From the NCBI GenBank assembly GCA_003538495.1, contig DPSD01000194.1:1-9615 (forward strand): a stretch of 9,615 bases of DNA. Direction: 5' to 3'. The DNA is from Accumulibacter sp. Lineage in GTDB: Bacteria > Pseudomonadota > Gammaproteobacteria > Burkholderiales > Rhodocyclaceae. This document shows, piece after piece, positions 1 through 6,956 of the stretch. The notes under the pieces were generated by a model. The model had not been told where the DNA came from. It ran no database searches and was given only the letters and a program-made list of their open reading frames with translations. Each line of letters begins with the position of its first letter. Position 1 is the stretch's first letter. The translations under genes were made by a program, and so were the position numbers.

Positions 1-1
1 G

Positions 2-433
2 CGCTACGTCGACTCCTCGCTGGAGCGCCTGCAGGTCAAGGTCACCGGCATGGCCAGTGACCGCTACGTGGTCAGTTGCAACGGGCGCGCCCTGCCGCTG
101 CGCCCGACCGGCAAGGTCGGCGAGTTCGTTGCCGGCGTCCGCTACCGGGCCTGGAATCCGCCGTCGGCCCTGCACCCGACGATCGGTGTGCACGCGCCGC
201 TGGTTTTCGATCTGGTCGACACCTGGATGAAGCGCTCGCTCGGGGGCTGCCAGTATCACGTCGAGCACCCCGGTGGCCGCAACCCCGAGCGCTATCCGGT
301 CAACGCCAACGAGGCCGAGGGCCGCCGTCTCGCGCGGTTCACGCCCTTTGGCCACACGCCTGGTGAAATCGACCTGCAGCCAGCGCCAGCCAATGCCGGC
401 TTTCCGTTTACGCTAGACTTGCGCCGTTTCTGA
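2..433 (+). CDS. DUF2126 transglutaminase-family protein, C-terminal end (5' partial)
   Basis: The frame is open from the first bases of the window to a TGA, giving the last 143 residues of a protein that starts upstream. The tail is characteristic of the DUF2126 region found at the end of very long (about 1100 residue) proteins that begin with a transglutaminase-like domain. Recognisable pieces are [13 protein letters not shown] at the start, [20 protein letters not shown], a [20 protein letters not shown] segment, and the ending [11 protein letters not shown] followed by [10 protein letters not shown]. The catalytic part is outside the window, so activity cannot be judged. The stop lies 40 bases before the ATG (16 before a GTG) of the ATP-grasp/alpha-E gene on the same strand, which fits one operon. 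Members are usually described as putative transglutaminase or large peptidase-like proteins, and their biochemical role is not established. An internal ATG at 50 is not the true start because homology continues upstream of it. Confidence 0.88.
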   Translation, partial: RYVDSSLERLQVKVTGMASDRYVVSCNGRALPLRPTGKVGEFVAGVRYRAWNPPSALHPTIGVHAPLVFDLVDTWMKRSLGGCQYHVEHPGGRNPERYPVNANEAEGRRLARFTPFGHTPGEIDLQPAPANAGFPFTLDLRRF

Positions 434-473
434 AACCGGTCGGCGCGGGGTGAATCCCGCGCCTGTTTCCCTG

Positions 474-3035
474 ATGACGCGATCCCTGCTGTCGACCTAC
501 CCGCAGACCCCCGACCGTTTCGACGAGATGCTCGCCGACGACGGCTGCGTCCGCCACGCGTGGCAGCCCTTCTTTGCGCACCTCGAATCGGCCACGCCCG
601 AACAGATGCGTCACCGGCTCGACTACGTGCGGCGGCGCATCCTCGAGAATGGCGTCACCTACAACGTCTACGCCGACCCCGAAGGCGCCGACCGGCCGTG
701 GGAACTCGATCCGCTGCCGCTGATCCTGTCGGCTGCCGAGTGGCGGCAAATCGCCGGTGCGGTCACCCAGCGCGCGCGCCTGCTCAACGCCGTGCTGAGC
801 GACCTCTACGGCGAGCAGACGCTGCTCACCGACGGCACCCTGCCGCCGGCGCTGGTTTATGGCCACAACAACTTCCTTTGGCCATGCCAGGGCGTCAAGC
901 CGGCCGGCGACACCTTCCTCCATCTGTACGCCGCCGACCTGGCACGGTCGCCGGACGGCCGCTGGTGGGTCATCGCTGACCGTACCCAGGCGCCCTCCGG
1001 AGCAGGTTACGCGATCGAGAACCGGACCATCGTCGGCCGTGCCTATCCCGAGCAGTTCCGCGACCTGCACGTCGAGCACCTCGCCTCGTTCTTCCGTGAA
1101 CTGCAGAAAGCGCTGACCTATTGGGCACCGCACGGCGCGGAGACACCGCTGATCGTGCTATTGACACCCGGTCCCTATAACGAGACCTACTTCGAGCACG
1201 CTTATCTCGCGCGCTATCTCGGTTTTCCGCTGGTCGAAGGGCAGGATCTGACGGTCCGCGGTGAATCGGTCTACCTCAAGACGCTCGGCGGCTTGCGGCG
1301 GGTGCACGCCATTTTGCGCAGGCTGGACGACGATTACTGCGACCCGCTCGAACTGCGCAGCGACTCGGCGCTGGGCGTCCCGGGCCTCCTGCAGGCGGTG
1401 CGCGCCGGCAATGTACTGGTCGCCAATTCCCTCGGCAGCGGCCTGATCGAGTCCGCGGCGCTACCCGGATTCCTGCCCGGAGCCTGTAAGAAACTGCTTG
1501 GCGAGCCGTTGGCGATGCCATCGGTGGCCACCTGGTGGTGTGGCGAGAAAGCCGCGCTGGAGTATACGATCGAGAACCTGAACCATCTGGTGATCAAGGG
1601 CTCCTACCCGTCGCAGAATTTCGACCCGCTGTTCGGCAACGAACTTCACGGCAACGCCCGCGCAGAAATGATCGACCGGCTGCGCGCCAGACCACAGGCC
1701 TACGTCGCGCAGGAACTGGTCAACTACTCGCAGGCACCGACCTGGAGTGCCTCGCACAAGCGCGGTCTGCTGCCCCGCGGCGTCGGCCTGCGGGTTTTTG
1801 TCGCCGCGACCCCGGCCGGGCATGTGGTGATGCCGGGCGGCTTGGCGCGCGTCTCGGCGGAGTCGAACGCGCGCATCATCTCGATGCAGCGCGGCGGATC
1901 GAGCAAGGACACCTGGGTGCTTACCGAGGCCGCGGTCAACACCTTCAGCCTGCTCAAGCACTCGATCGGCAAGGCCGATCTGGTGCGCGGCGGGCTCAAC
2001 CTGTCGTCGCGAGTGGTCGAGAACCTGTACTGGTTCGGCCGTTACGCTGAACGCTGCGACAAGACTTCCCGAATCCTGCGCGTCGCGCTCTCACGACTGG
2101 TCGATGCCGGCGCCGACTCACAGCCGGCACTGGCTTCGGCGCTCGATCTGTGCCTGGCATTGAAGCTCCTGCCGGTCGTCGAGCCGGAGACCGGCAGCGA
2201 TGCGCCGCCGGCTGCGGTGCCGCCTGCGCAAGCACCTAGAGAAGCCCTGGTGCTCGCGGCAATCTGCGGCAAGGAGTGGGGCGACGGACTGGCGGGTGAC
2301 ATTCGCCGCCTGCTGTGGGTCGCGGCACAGGTACGCGAGCGCTTTTCGCTGGACAACTGGCACGCACTCAATCGCCTGCAACACCAGCTGCAAGCCTATG
2401 GCAGGCTGGCCAGCAGGGGAACGCCGCCCGAACTCGGCGAAGCGCTGGCCTTTCTCGATCAGGTCCTGCTTGCCTCGTCGTCGCTGGCCGGTTTCGCGAT
2501 GGACAACATGACCCGCGACGACGGCTGGCGCTTCCTGATCATCGGCAGGCGCATCGAACGACTGATCTTCCTCGCCAGAGCCGTGGCCCATTTCCTGCGC
2601 CTGGATTCGACACGCGCTCCCGGCGGCCTCGAGTGGCTGCTCGAACTGACCGACAGCATCATTACCTACCGCTCGCGCTACATGACTCAGCCAGAGCTGC
2701 TGCCAGCACTGGATCTGGTCGTTCTCGACGACGGCAATCCGCACTCCGTCGCCTTTCAGTTGCAAATCCTGATCCGCTACCTCGACAATCTGACCCGTCT
2801 GCTCGGCGGTCCGCGAGACCAGGCCCTGCGCGCGGCGCTGGCGCGACTGCAGGGCTTCGACCTCGGCCAGTTCGAGCAGACAAGCTTCAGCGAGTGCCGT
2901 TCCTGCGATCCTTGCCTCCAGCTCGCCGCCCTGCTCAACGATATCGCGATCGCCGCGGCAGCGCTTTCGGACCGCCTGGCGATGCGCTATTTCAGCCACG
3001 TCGGCGACATCAGCCGCTACACCCTGACATCTTGA
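474..3035 (+). CDS. Fused circularly permuted ATP-grasp / alpha-E protein (DUF404-DUF407-DUF403)
   Basis: This 853-residue protein joins two modules often encoded separately. Residues about 60-480 form a circularly permuted ATP-grasp amide ligase. Its motifs are ADRTQAPSGAGYAIENR (168-184), LTPGPYNETYFEHAY (from 230), VHAILRRLDDDYCDPLELR (from 277), GVPGLL (from 301), NSLGSGLIES (318-327) and PSVATWWCGE (349-358). From about 510 the alpha-helical alpha-E domain begins with its usual LSSRVVENLYWFGRYAER signature and runs to the C-terminus, which ends in a YFSHVGD segment. The ATP-grasp fold suggests ATP-dependent formation of a peptide or amide bond; the substrate is unknown, and there is no signal peptide or membrane segment, so it is probably cytoplasmic. 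I chose ATG 474 because MTRSLLSTYPQTPDRFDEML resembles the start of relatives. GTG at 450 adds eight residues and cannot be excluded; neither start has a clear ribosome binding site. An unusual C-x2-C-x2-C sits at residues 808-814. Confidence 0.92.
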   Translation: MTRSLLSTYPQTPDRFDEMLADDGCVRHAWQPFFAHLESATPEQMRHRLDYVRRRILENGVTYNVYADPEGADRPWELDPLPLILSAAEWRQIAGAVTQRARLLNAVLSDLYGEQTLLTDGTLPPALVYGHNNFLWPCQGVKPAGDTFLHLYAADLARSPDGRWWVIADRTQAPSGAGYAIENRTIVGRAYPEQFRDLHVEHLASFFRELQKALTYWAPHGAETPLIVLLTPGPYNETYFEHAYLARYLGFPLVEGQDLTVRGESVYLKTLGGLRRVHAILRRLDDDYCDPLELRSDSALGVPGLLQAVRAGNVLVANSLGSGLIESAALPGFLPGACKKLLGEPLAMPSVATWWCGEKAALEYTIENLNHLVIKGSYPSQNFDPLFGNELHGNARAEMIDRLRARPQAYVAQELVNYSQAPTWSASHKRGLLPRGVGLRVFVAATPAGHVVMPGGLARVSAESNARIISMQRGGSSKDTWVLTEAAVNTFSLLKHSIGKADLVRGGLNLSSRVVENLYWFGRYAERCDKTSRILRVALSRLVDAGADSQPALASALDLCLALKLLPVVEPETGSDAPPAAVPPAQAPREALVLAAICGKEWGDGLAGDIRRLLWVAAQVRERFSLDNWHALNRLQHQLQAYGRLASRGTPPELGEALAFLDQVLLASSSLAGFAMDNMTRDDGWRFLIIGRRIERLIFLARAVAHFLRLDSTRAPGGLEWLLELTDSIITYRSRYMTQPELLPALDLVVLDDGNPHSVAFQLQILIRYLDNLTRLLGGPRDQALRAALARLQGFDLGQFEQTSFSECRSCDPCLQLAALLNDIAIAAAALSDRLAMRYFSHVGDISRYTLTS

Positions 3036-3040
3036 TCGCC

Positions 3041-4045
3041 GTGCGCTCGCCCACCGCCCGCTATCACGTGCTGCACGAAACGATCTACGAGTACGACAGT
3101 CCGGTGTCCCTGTCGCGCCAGTTGCTGCATCTGACACCGCGTGATTGCCCATGGCAGCGCTGCCTGACGCACCAGATCAGCGTCTCGCCCTCGGTGACCG
3201 CGACCCGCGAGCGCCGTGACAGCTTTGGCAATCCGGTCCGTGAGCTGGCGATCGAGTTTTCGCACGACCGCCTGGCTGTTCGCGCCGAAAGTACCATCGA
3301 GGTCTGGCCGCATTTGCCGGTGGACGCCACGCGGACCGATCTGCTTGCGAACCCCGCAAGACCAGCCCCAGGGCGACCGGCACGCGCGTGGCCCGGCTAT
3401 CTGCACACCTCGCCAGCATGGGAAAGCGTGCGCGAGGCGCTGGCCTACGGCTCCCGCCCGGTCCTGCTCGACGCCGGCCGCTTCCAGTTCCAATCGCCGC
3501 ATGTGCGGGTGAAGCACGAGTTCGCCAGCTACGCGGGGCAGTGCTTCACTCCGCAACGACCGATCCTGGAGGCGGTTCAGGCGCTGATGAGCTGCATCTA
3601 TGATGAATTCGAGTTCGACTCCGAAGCGACCACGGTCGCCACGCCGGTGCTCGAAGTGCTGGCCAACAAGCGCGGCGTCTGCCAGGATTTCGCTCACCTG
3701 ATGCTGTCATGTCTGCGCTCACAGGGTCTGGCCGCGCGCTACGTCAGTGGTTACCTGCTGACGCGGCCACCGCCGGGACAGCCCAGGATGGTTGGCGCCG
3801 ACGCCTCGCACGCCTGGGTCTCGGTTTATTGCCCGGAGCTCGAAGGAGGCCGCTGGGTCGACTTCGATCCGACCAACAACCTGCTGCCCGACACCCAGCA
3901 CATCACACTCGCCTGGGGACGCGATTTTGCCGACGTGTCGCCGCTACGGGGGGTGATCCTCGGCGGCGGGGCACACGAGCTAGACGTGGCGGTCACCGTG
4001 ACGCCGCTCGCCGAAGTCGGCGACCAAGCGCTGTCGCTACCCTGA
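3041..4045 (+). CDS. Transglutaminase-like cysteine peptidase-fold protein
   Basis: This 334-residue protein has a bacterial transglutaminase N-terminal beta domain (RYHVLHETIYEYDSPVSLS and QLLHLTPR near residues 7-35) followed by a transglutaminase/papain-like core. The catalytic triad is visible: Cys214 in KRGVCQDFAHLM, His257 in DASHAWVSVY and Asp276 in WVDFDPTNN. With all three residues present it should be an active thiol enzyme, either a peptidase/amidase or an acyl transferase. Relatives beside ATP-grasp/alpha-E genes are predicted to process or attach the peptide made by the ligase; that role is inference. The start is ambiguous. GTG 3041 lies five bases after the upstream stop, while an in-frame TTG at 3032 would overlap that TGA as TTGA. 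Either implies coupled translation with the ATP-grasp gene. No signal peptide is seen, so a cytoplasmic location is likely. The gene ends 82 bases before the convergent CorC-family gene. Confidence 0.92.
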   Translation: MRSPTARYHVLHETIYEYDSPVSLSRQLLHLTPRDCPWQRCLTHQISVSPSVTATRERRDSFGNPVRELAIEFSHDRLAVRAESTIEVWPHLPVDATRTDLLANPARPAPGRPARAWPGYLHTSPAWESVREALAYGSRPVLLDAGRFQFQSPHVRVKHEFASYAGQCFTPQRPILEAVQALMSCIYDEFEFDSEATTVATPVLEVLANKRGVCQDFAHLMLSCLRSQGLAARYVSGYLLTRPPPGQPRMVGADASHAWVSVYCPELEGGRWVDFDPTNNLLPDTQHITLAWGRDFADVSPLRGVILGGGAHELDVAVTVTPLAEVGDQALSLP

Positions 4046-4090
4046 CCACCATCAGCCGGCGGCGGCGCGCCAGGTCGTGAGTTCGCGCGG

Positions 4091-4118
4091 GCGGGCGCCG
4101 GCTGGTCGGAGCGCCCGC
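4091..4118. terminator. GC-rich hairpin between convergent genes
   Basis: A perfect 8-bp inverted repeat, GCGGGCGC at 4091-4098 and GCGCCCGC at 4111-4118, with a 12-base loop, sits in the 82-base gap between the stop of the transglutaminase gene and the stop of the CorC-family gene. The position suits a bidirectional terminator. There is no T-tract on either side, so it is not a canonical intrinsic terminator, and in DNA this GC-rich such a repeat may arise by chance. Confidence 0.35.
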
Positions 4119-4127
4119 GGCAGCGGC

Positions 4128-5372
4128 CTACCAGGTGATCTGTACTTCCTGAATGACCTGCGGCGTGGCGCGCTGGATAGTGAACTTGACGCCGGCCACC
4201 TCGATGACGGCTCCGGCCTTCGGGATCTCGCGCGCATGTTCCAGCAACAGGCCCGACAAGGTGTCGTAGTCCCCGACTGGCAGCTTCAAGCCCAGTTTCT
4301 CACCAAGCATTGCGGTGTCGGCACGGGCGCTGACCAGATAGTCACGGTGGCCAAGTTTCTTCAGCCACCCGGCCGGCTTCTCCTGCCGGTCGTACTCGTC
4401 CTGGATATCCTCGACGACATCTTCGATGATGTCCTCGATGGTGATGATTCCTTCGGCACCGCCGAACTCGTCCATCACCACAGCCATCGCGTCGCCGTCC
4501 TTGCGCAGCTCGACGAGCATCGACTCGGCACTCTTGCTGCCCGGGACATAGCGTGTCGGGCTGATGAAGGGCTCGATCGACGACGACTCATCGACCCCGA
4601 GCAGGTCCATGGTGTTGAGCACGCCGATCACCCGATCGATTCGCCCGTCAAAGACCGGCAAGCGAACGTGCGAGCCGGTGACCGCCAGGCGCACCGCCTC
4701 GCCGACGGTGCAGCTCTTCTCGACCGCGGCGACGTCGATCAATGGCACCATCACCTTCGACACCGTGGTTTCGGAGAAACTGAACATCCGCCGGATCATG
4801 GTTTTCTCGATCGACTGGATGTCTCCTCCCTCCTGTGGTGGCATCTGCACCATGCTCAGAATCTGTTCGCGCAAGGTGAAGGGATTGTGCTCGTCGGCAC
4901 CGCCGGCAAACCTTGAGAGCAACTTGGAGAGGGTCACGAAGACGATCAGGATCGGCGAGAAAAGGATCGAGAAGGCGCGCAGCACGTAGATCAGGTAAGG
5001 CGTCCAGGCATCGGCGCGCTGCTGGAAGACGCTTTTCGGGACGATCTCGCCGAACACCCAGATCAGCGGCGCCACCACCAGCACGGCCATCCAGCTGCCC
5101 GCCTCGCCGAACAGCGAGATCATCATCGCGGTGGTGATCGTCGAGTTGGCGACGACCGCGATGTTGGTTCCGACCAGGGTGGTCGACAACAACCACTCCG
5201 GCCGCTTCTCGAGCATCTCGAGGGCCAGGCGCGCGCCCCGCGAACCCTTGGCCGCGTCGTGGCGCAGCTTCATGCGATCGGCACTGACGATGCCGAGTTC
5301 GGACCCGGAAAAGAATCCTTCTGCGATCAGGCAAGCGACCATGAACAGCAGGGTAAGCCAGATATCCGTCAT
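4128..5372 (-). CDS. HlyC/CorC-family membrane protein (DUF21-CBS-CorC_HlyC), distal gene of pair
   Basis: This 414-residue protein has the full family layout. A DUF21/CNNM membrane domain with about four hydrophobic segments (roughly 4-26, 62-86, 92-112, 124-148) carries FSGSE at 21-25, the LVGTN turn at 66-70 and GEIVPK at 108-113. A pair of CBS domains follows (about 200-325, including VIGVLNTMDLL and GIITIEDIIEDVVEDI), then a CorC_HlyC domain (about 336-414). Family members sit in the inner membrane and are implicated in Mg2+/Co2+ movement; a Na+-coupled Mg2+ export mechanism is supported for some, while E. coli PaeA (YtfL) exports polyamines. The conserved Ser, Asn and Glu of the membrane motifs suggest a cation site here. 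The start ATG overlaps the stop of the upstream paralog as ATGA, and a GGGGGC stretch lies just upstream. Longer in-frame extensions to 5567 would run deep into that paralog and are rejected. The substrate cannot be read from sequence. Confidence 0.93.
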   Translation of the reverse strand: MTDIWLTLLFMVACLIAEGFFSGSELGIVSADRMKLRHDAAKGSRGARLALEMLEKRPEWLLSTTLVGTNIAVVANSTITTAMMISLFGEAGSWMAVLVVAPLIWVFGEIVPKSVFQQRADAWTPYLIYVLRAFSILFSPILIVFVTLSKLLSRFAGGADEHNPFTLREQILSMVQMPPQEGGDIQSIEKTMIRRMFSFSETTVSKVMVPLIDVAAVEKSCTVGEAVRLAVTGSHVRLPVFDGRIDRVIGVLNTMDLLGVDESSSIEPFISPTRYVPGSKSAESMLVELRKDGDAMAVVMDEFGGAEGIITIEDIIEDVVEDIQDEYDRQEKPAGWLKKLGHRDYLVSARADTAMLGEKLGLKLPVGDYDTLSGLLLEHAREIPKAGAVIEVAGVKFTIQRATPQVIQEVQITW

Positions 5373-6760
5373 TTCGAGTCGCCCCCGGTGGTCGACGCGG
5401 AGCTTGCAGGCGGTATCTCCAGCGCAGCAGCTGGCGGCTTGTGGCTCGCCGCGACGCTTTCGGCGGCGCCTGCCCCGGGCTCGCCGATCGCTTCCTTCGG
5501 CGGCTCGACCAGGACGCGCGTGATGCGGTTCTGCTCGACACTCTCGACGGTCAGCTTGATGCCGCAAAGGACGATTGCCGCGCCGGTCGCCGGCAGCTCG
5601 CCGAAGGCATCGAGCAATGCGCCGGCGATGGTCTCGGCGTCGCGGCTGACGATTTCCACCTGGAACATCTGGTTGAACTCGTCGAGAGCCATGCCGGCGT
5701 CGATCAGGCGGCGGCCATCGTCGAACTGACTGAGCAGATGCCGGTCAGGGATTTCGATATCCGACGGGCTGGCAATCTCGCCGAACACGCATTCGAGCAG
5801 GTCTTCCATGGTCACCAGGCCGGTGACGCCACCATACTCGTCGACGATCAGCGCGAAGGACAACTTGCGTTGCCTGAAGGTGTGGAACAGCTCGACTGCC
5901 GGCTTCGTTTCGGGAAAGAAATTCGGCTGCCGCAGCAGCTTGCGAAGGGCGTGCGGATCGCGCTCCAGCTTGGCCAGGTCGACACCGAGAAGGTCGCGGG
6001 TGTGCAGAATGCCCAGAATGGCGTCGCGGCGTTCCCGGAAGACGGGATAGCGCGACTGGCGACTGGACTTGATCGCGGCGATCAGCTCCGGCACCGACAG
6101 GTCCGCTGACAGGAACTCGATGTCCGAACGTGGCCGCATGATGTCGCGCAACGATTTGCTGCCGAAGTCGAAGATTTTTTCGATGTAGTGCGCTTCCTGG
6201 CTGTCCAGAGCGCCCTCGCCGACAGCGTCGATGACCAGGGTGCGAATCATGTCCTCGGTAACCAGGTTGCCCTGCGAGCGCTGCTTGCCGACGAGCAGGG
6301 TAATGAAGAACTCGGCGATGTGGCGGATCACTTCGCGCAGCGGCGTGATCAGTCGCGCGAAAAGAGCAATCGGACGCGCCTGGAATGTCGCGAACGCCAC
6401 GTTGTTGCGAATCGCCAGAACCTTCGGGGTGATCTCGCCAAACAGCAGCAGGATCGGCACCATCACCAGCAGGTTGATCATCTCGTTTTCCGCGCCGAAG
6501 AGATGGATGATCACCGCCGCCGAGATGACGGACGCCGAAACGTTGACAAACTCGTTGCCGATCAGGATGGTCACGATGAGGCGCCTGGGCTCGCTTCGCA
6601 GACGTTCGATCAGTTCGATGCGCGGGTTCTTGGCGCTGCGCATCTGATCGATCTGGAACGAGCTCAGCGAGAACAGCGAGGTTTCGGTGCTTGAAAAGAA
6701 ACCCGAAAATCCCAGCAGGACCACAAAAACGACCAACTCTATCCAGAGTGCTGGATCCAT
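5369..6760 (-). CDS. HlyC/CorC-family membrane protein (DUF21-CBS-CorC_HlyC), promoter-proximal gene of pair
   Basis: This 463-residue inner-membrane protein has the same domain order as the gene after it. The DUF21 domain covers about residues 6-150, with SSTETSLFS at 23-31 in place of the usual SGSE, LIGNEFVN at 66-73 and GEITPK at 108-113. CBS repeats lie at about 200-330 (AILGILHTRDLLGVD; GLVTMEDLLECVFGEI), and a CorC_HlyC domain at about 338-418. It ends with about 43 residues rich in Ala, Pro, Gly and Ser that look disordered and are absent from the next gene's product. The ATG is supported by GAGGG seven bases upstream (complement of 6768-6772), a good ribosome binding site. The gene overlaps the following paralog by four bases, so the two are probably translated together and may act as a pair. 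A likely promoter lies about 200 bases upstream. Cation (Mg2+/Co2+) transport or its control is the family expectation. Confidence 0.93.
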   Translation of the reverse strand: MDPALWIELVVFVVLLGFSGFFSSTETSLFSLSSFQIDQMRSAKNPRIELIERLRSEPRRLIVTILIGNEFVNVSASVISAAVIIHLFGAENEMINLLVMVPILLLFGEITPKVLAIRNNVAFATFQARPIALFARLITPLREVIRHIAEFFITLLVGKQRSQGNLVTEDMIRTLVIDAVGEGALDSQEAHYIEKIFDFGSKSLRDIMRPRSDIEFLSADLSVPELIAAIKSSRQSRYPVFRERRDAILGILHTRDLLGVDLAKLERDPHALRKLLRQPNFFPETKPAVELFHTFRQRKLSFALIVDEYGGVTGLVTMEDLLECVFGEIASPSDIEIPDRHLLSQFDDGRRLIDAGMALDEFNQMFQVEIVSRDAETIAGALLDAFGELPATGAAIVLCGIKLTVESVEQNRITRVLVEPPKEAIGEPGAGAAESVAASHKPPAAALEIPPASSASTTGGDSK

Positions 6761-6956
6761 TGTTCAACCCTCGAGTCAGATTTGACGCTTTTGCCGAACG
6801 ACCAGCGGCAGCGCATTTGGCGTGGCGTGAGCGGACAGGAACCGAAAGGAGCCACGTGGCGACACTCCTGGCGGCCACGCCGTCAAGCCAGTCGCGATCT
6901 CGGCGCCGTTAAGAGCAGTCATCGAAATGAATGATTTCCCATGCTTTCTTGCACGG
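6761..6956 (-). promoter_or_regulatory. Possible structured 5' leader of the CorC-family pair
   Basis: If transcription starts about seven bases after the predicted -10 box, the mRNA carries a leader of about 195 nt before the ATG at 6760. In transcript order it contains GGCGTGGC (6881-6874), the perfect 10-bp palindrome GCCACGTGGC (6860-6851) and GCCACGCC (6826-6819). The first block can pair with part of the second or fully with the third, so mutually exclusive hairpins are possible. TTGACG (6886-6881) and CGTCAA (6787-6782) could close the whole region. This resembles the layout of a switching leader, and Mg2+-responsive leaders are known before Mg2+ transporter genes elsewhere. I do not recognise a named riboswitch class, and chance repeats are common in GC-rich DNA. 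Confidence 0.3.
6768..6772 (-). promoter_or_regulatory. Ribosome binding site of the CorC-family gene pair
   Basis: Read on the - strand this is GAGGG, seven bases before the ATG at 6760. It is the clearest Shine-Dalgarno match in the window and fixes the start of the 463-residue protein. Confidence 0.7.

Noticed and set aside
2315..3040. Upstream extension of the transglutaminase frame
   Set aside because: The extension translates to Arg/Pro-rich sequence in an alternate frame of the alpha-E domain; family homology begins only after 3041.
2118..3152. 344-codon - strand frame antisense to the alpha-E domain
   Set aside because: No family resemblance; long antisense frames are expected in DNA with GC-rich third positions.
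4077..4916. 279-codon + strand frame opposite the distal CorC-family gene
   Set aside because: Antisense shadow of a well-supported membrane protein gene; His/Arg/Asp-rich with no domain.
6919..6942. Seven-residue leader peptide (ATG to TGA, MGNHSFR) on the - strand just after the predicted transcript start
   Set aside because: Only a weak AAGAAAG lies upstream, and the peptide has no run of a regulatory amino acid; a frame this short is expected by chance.
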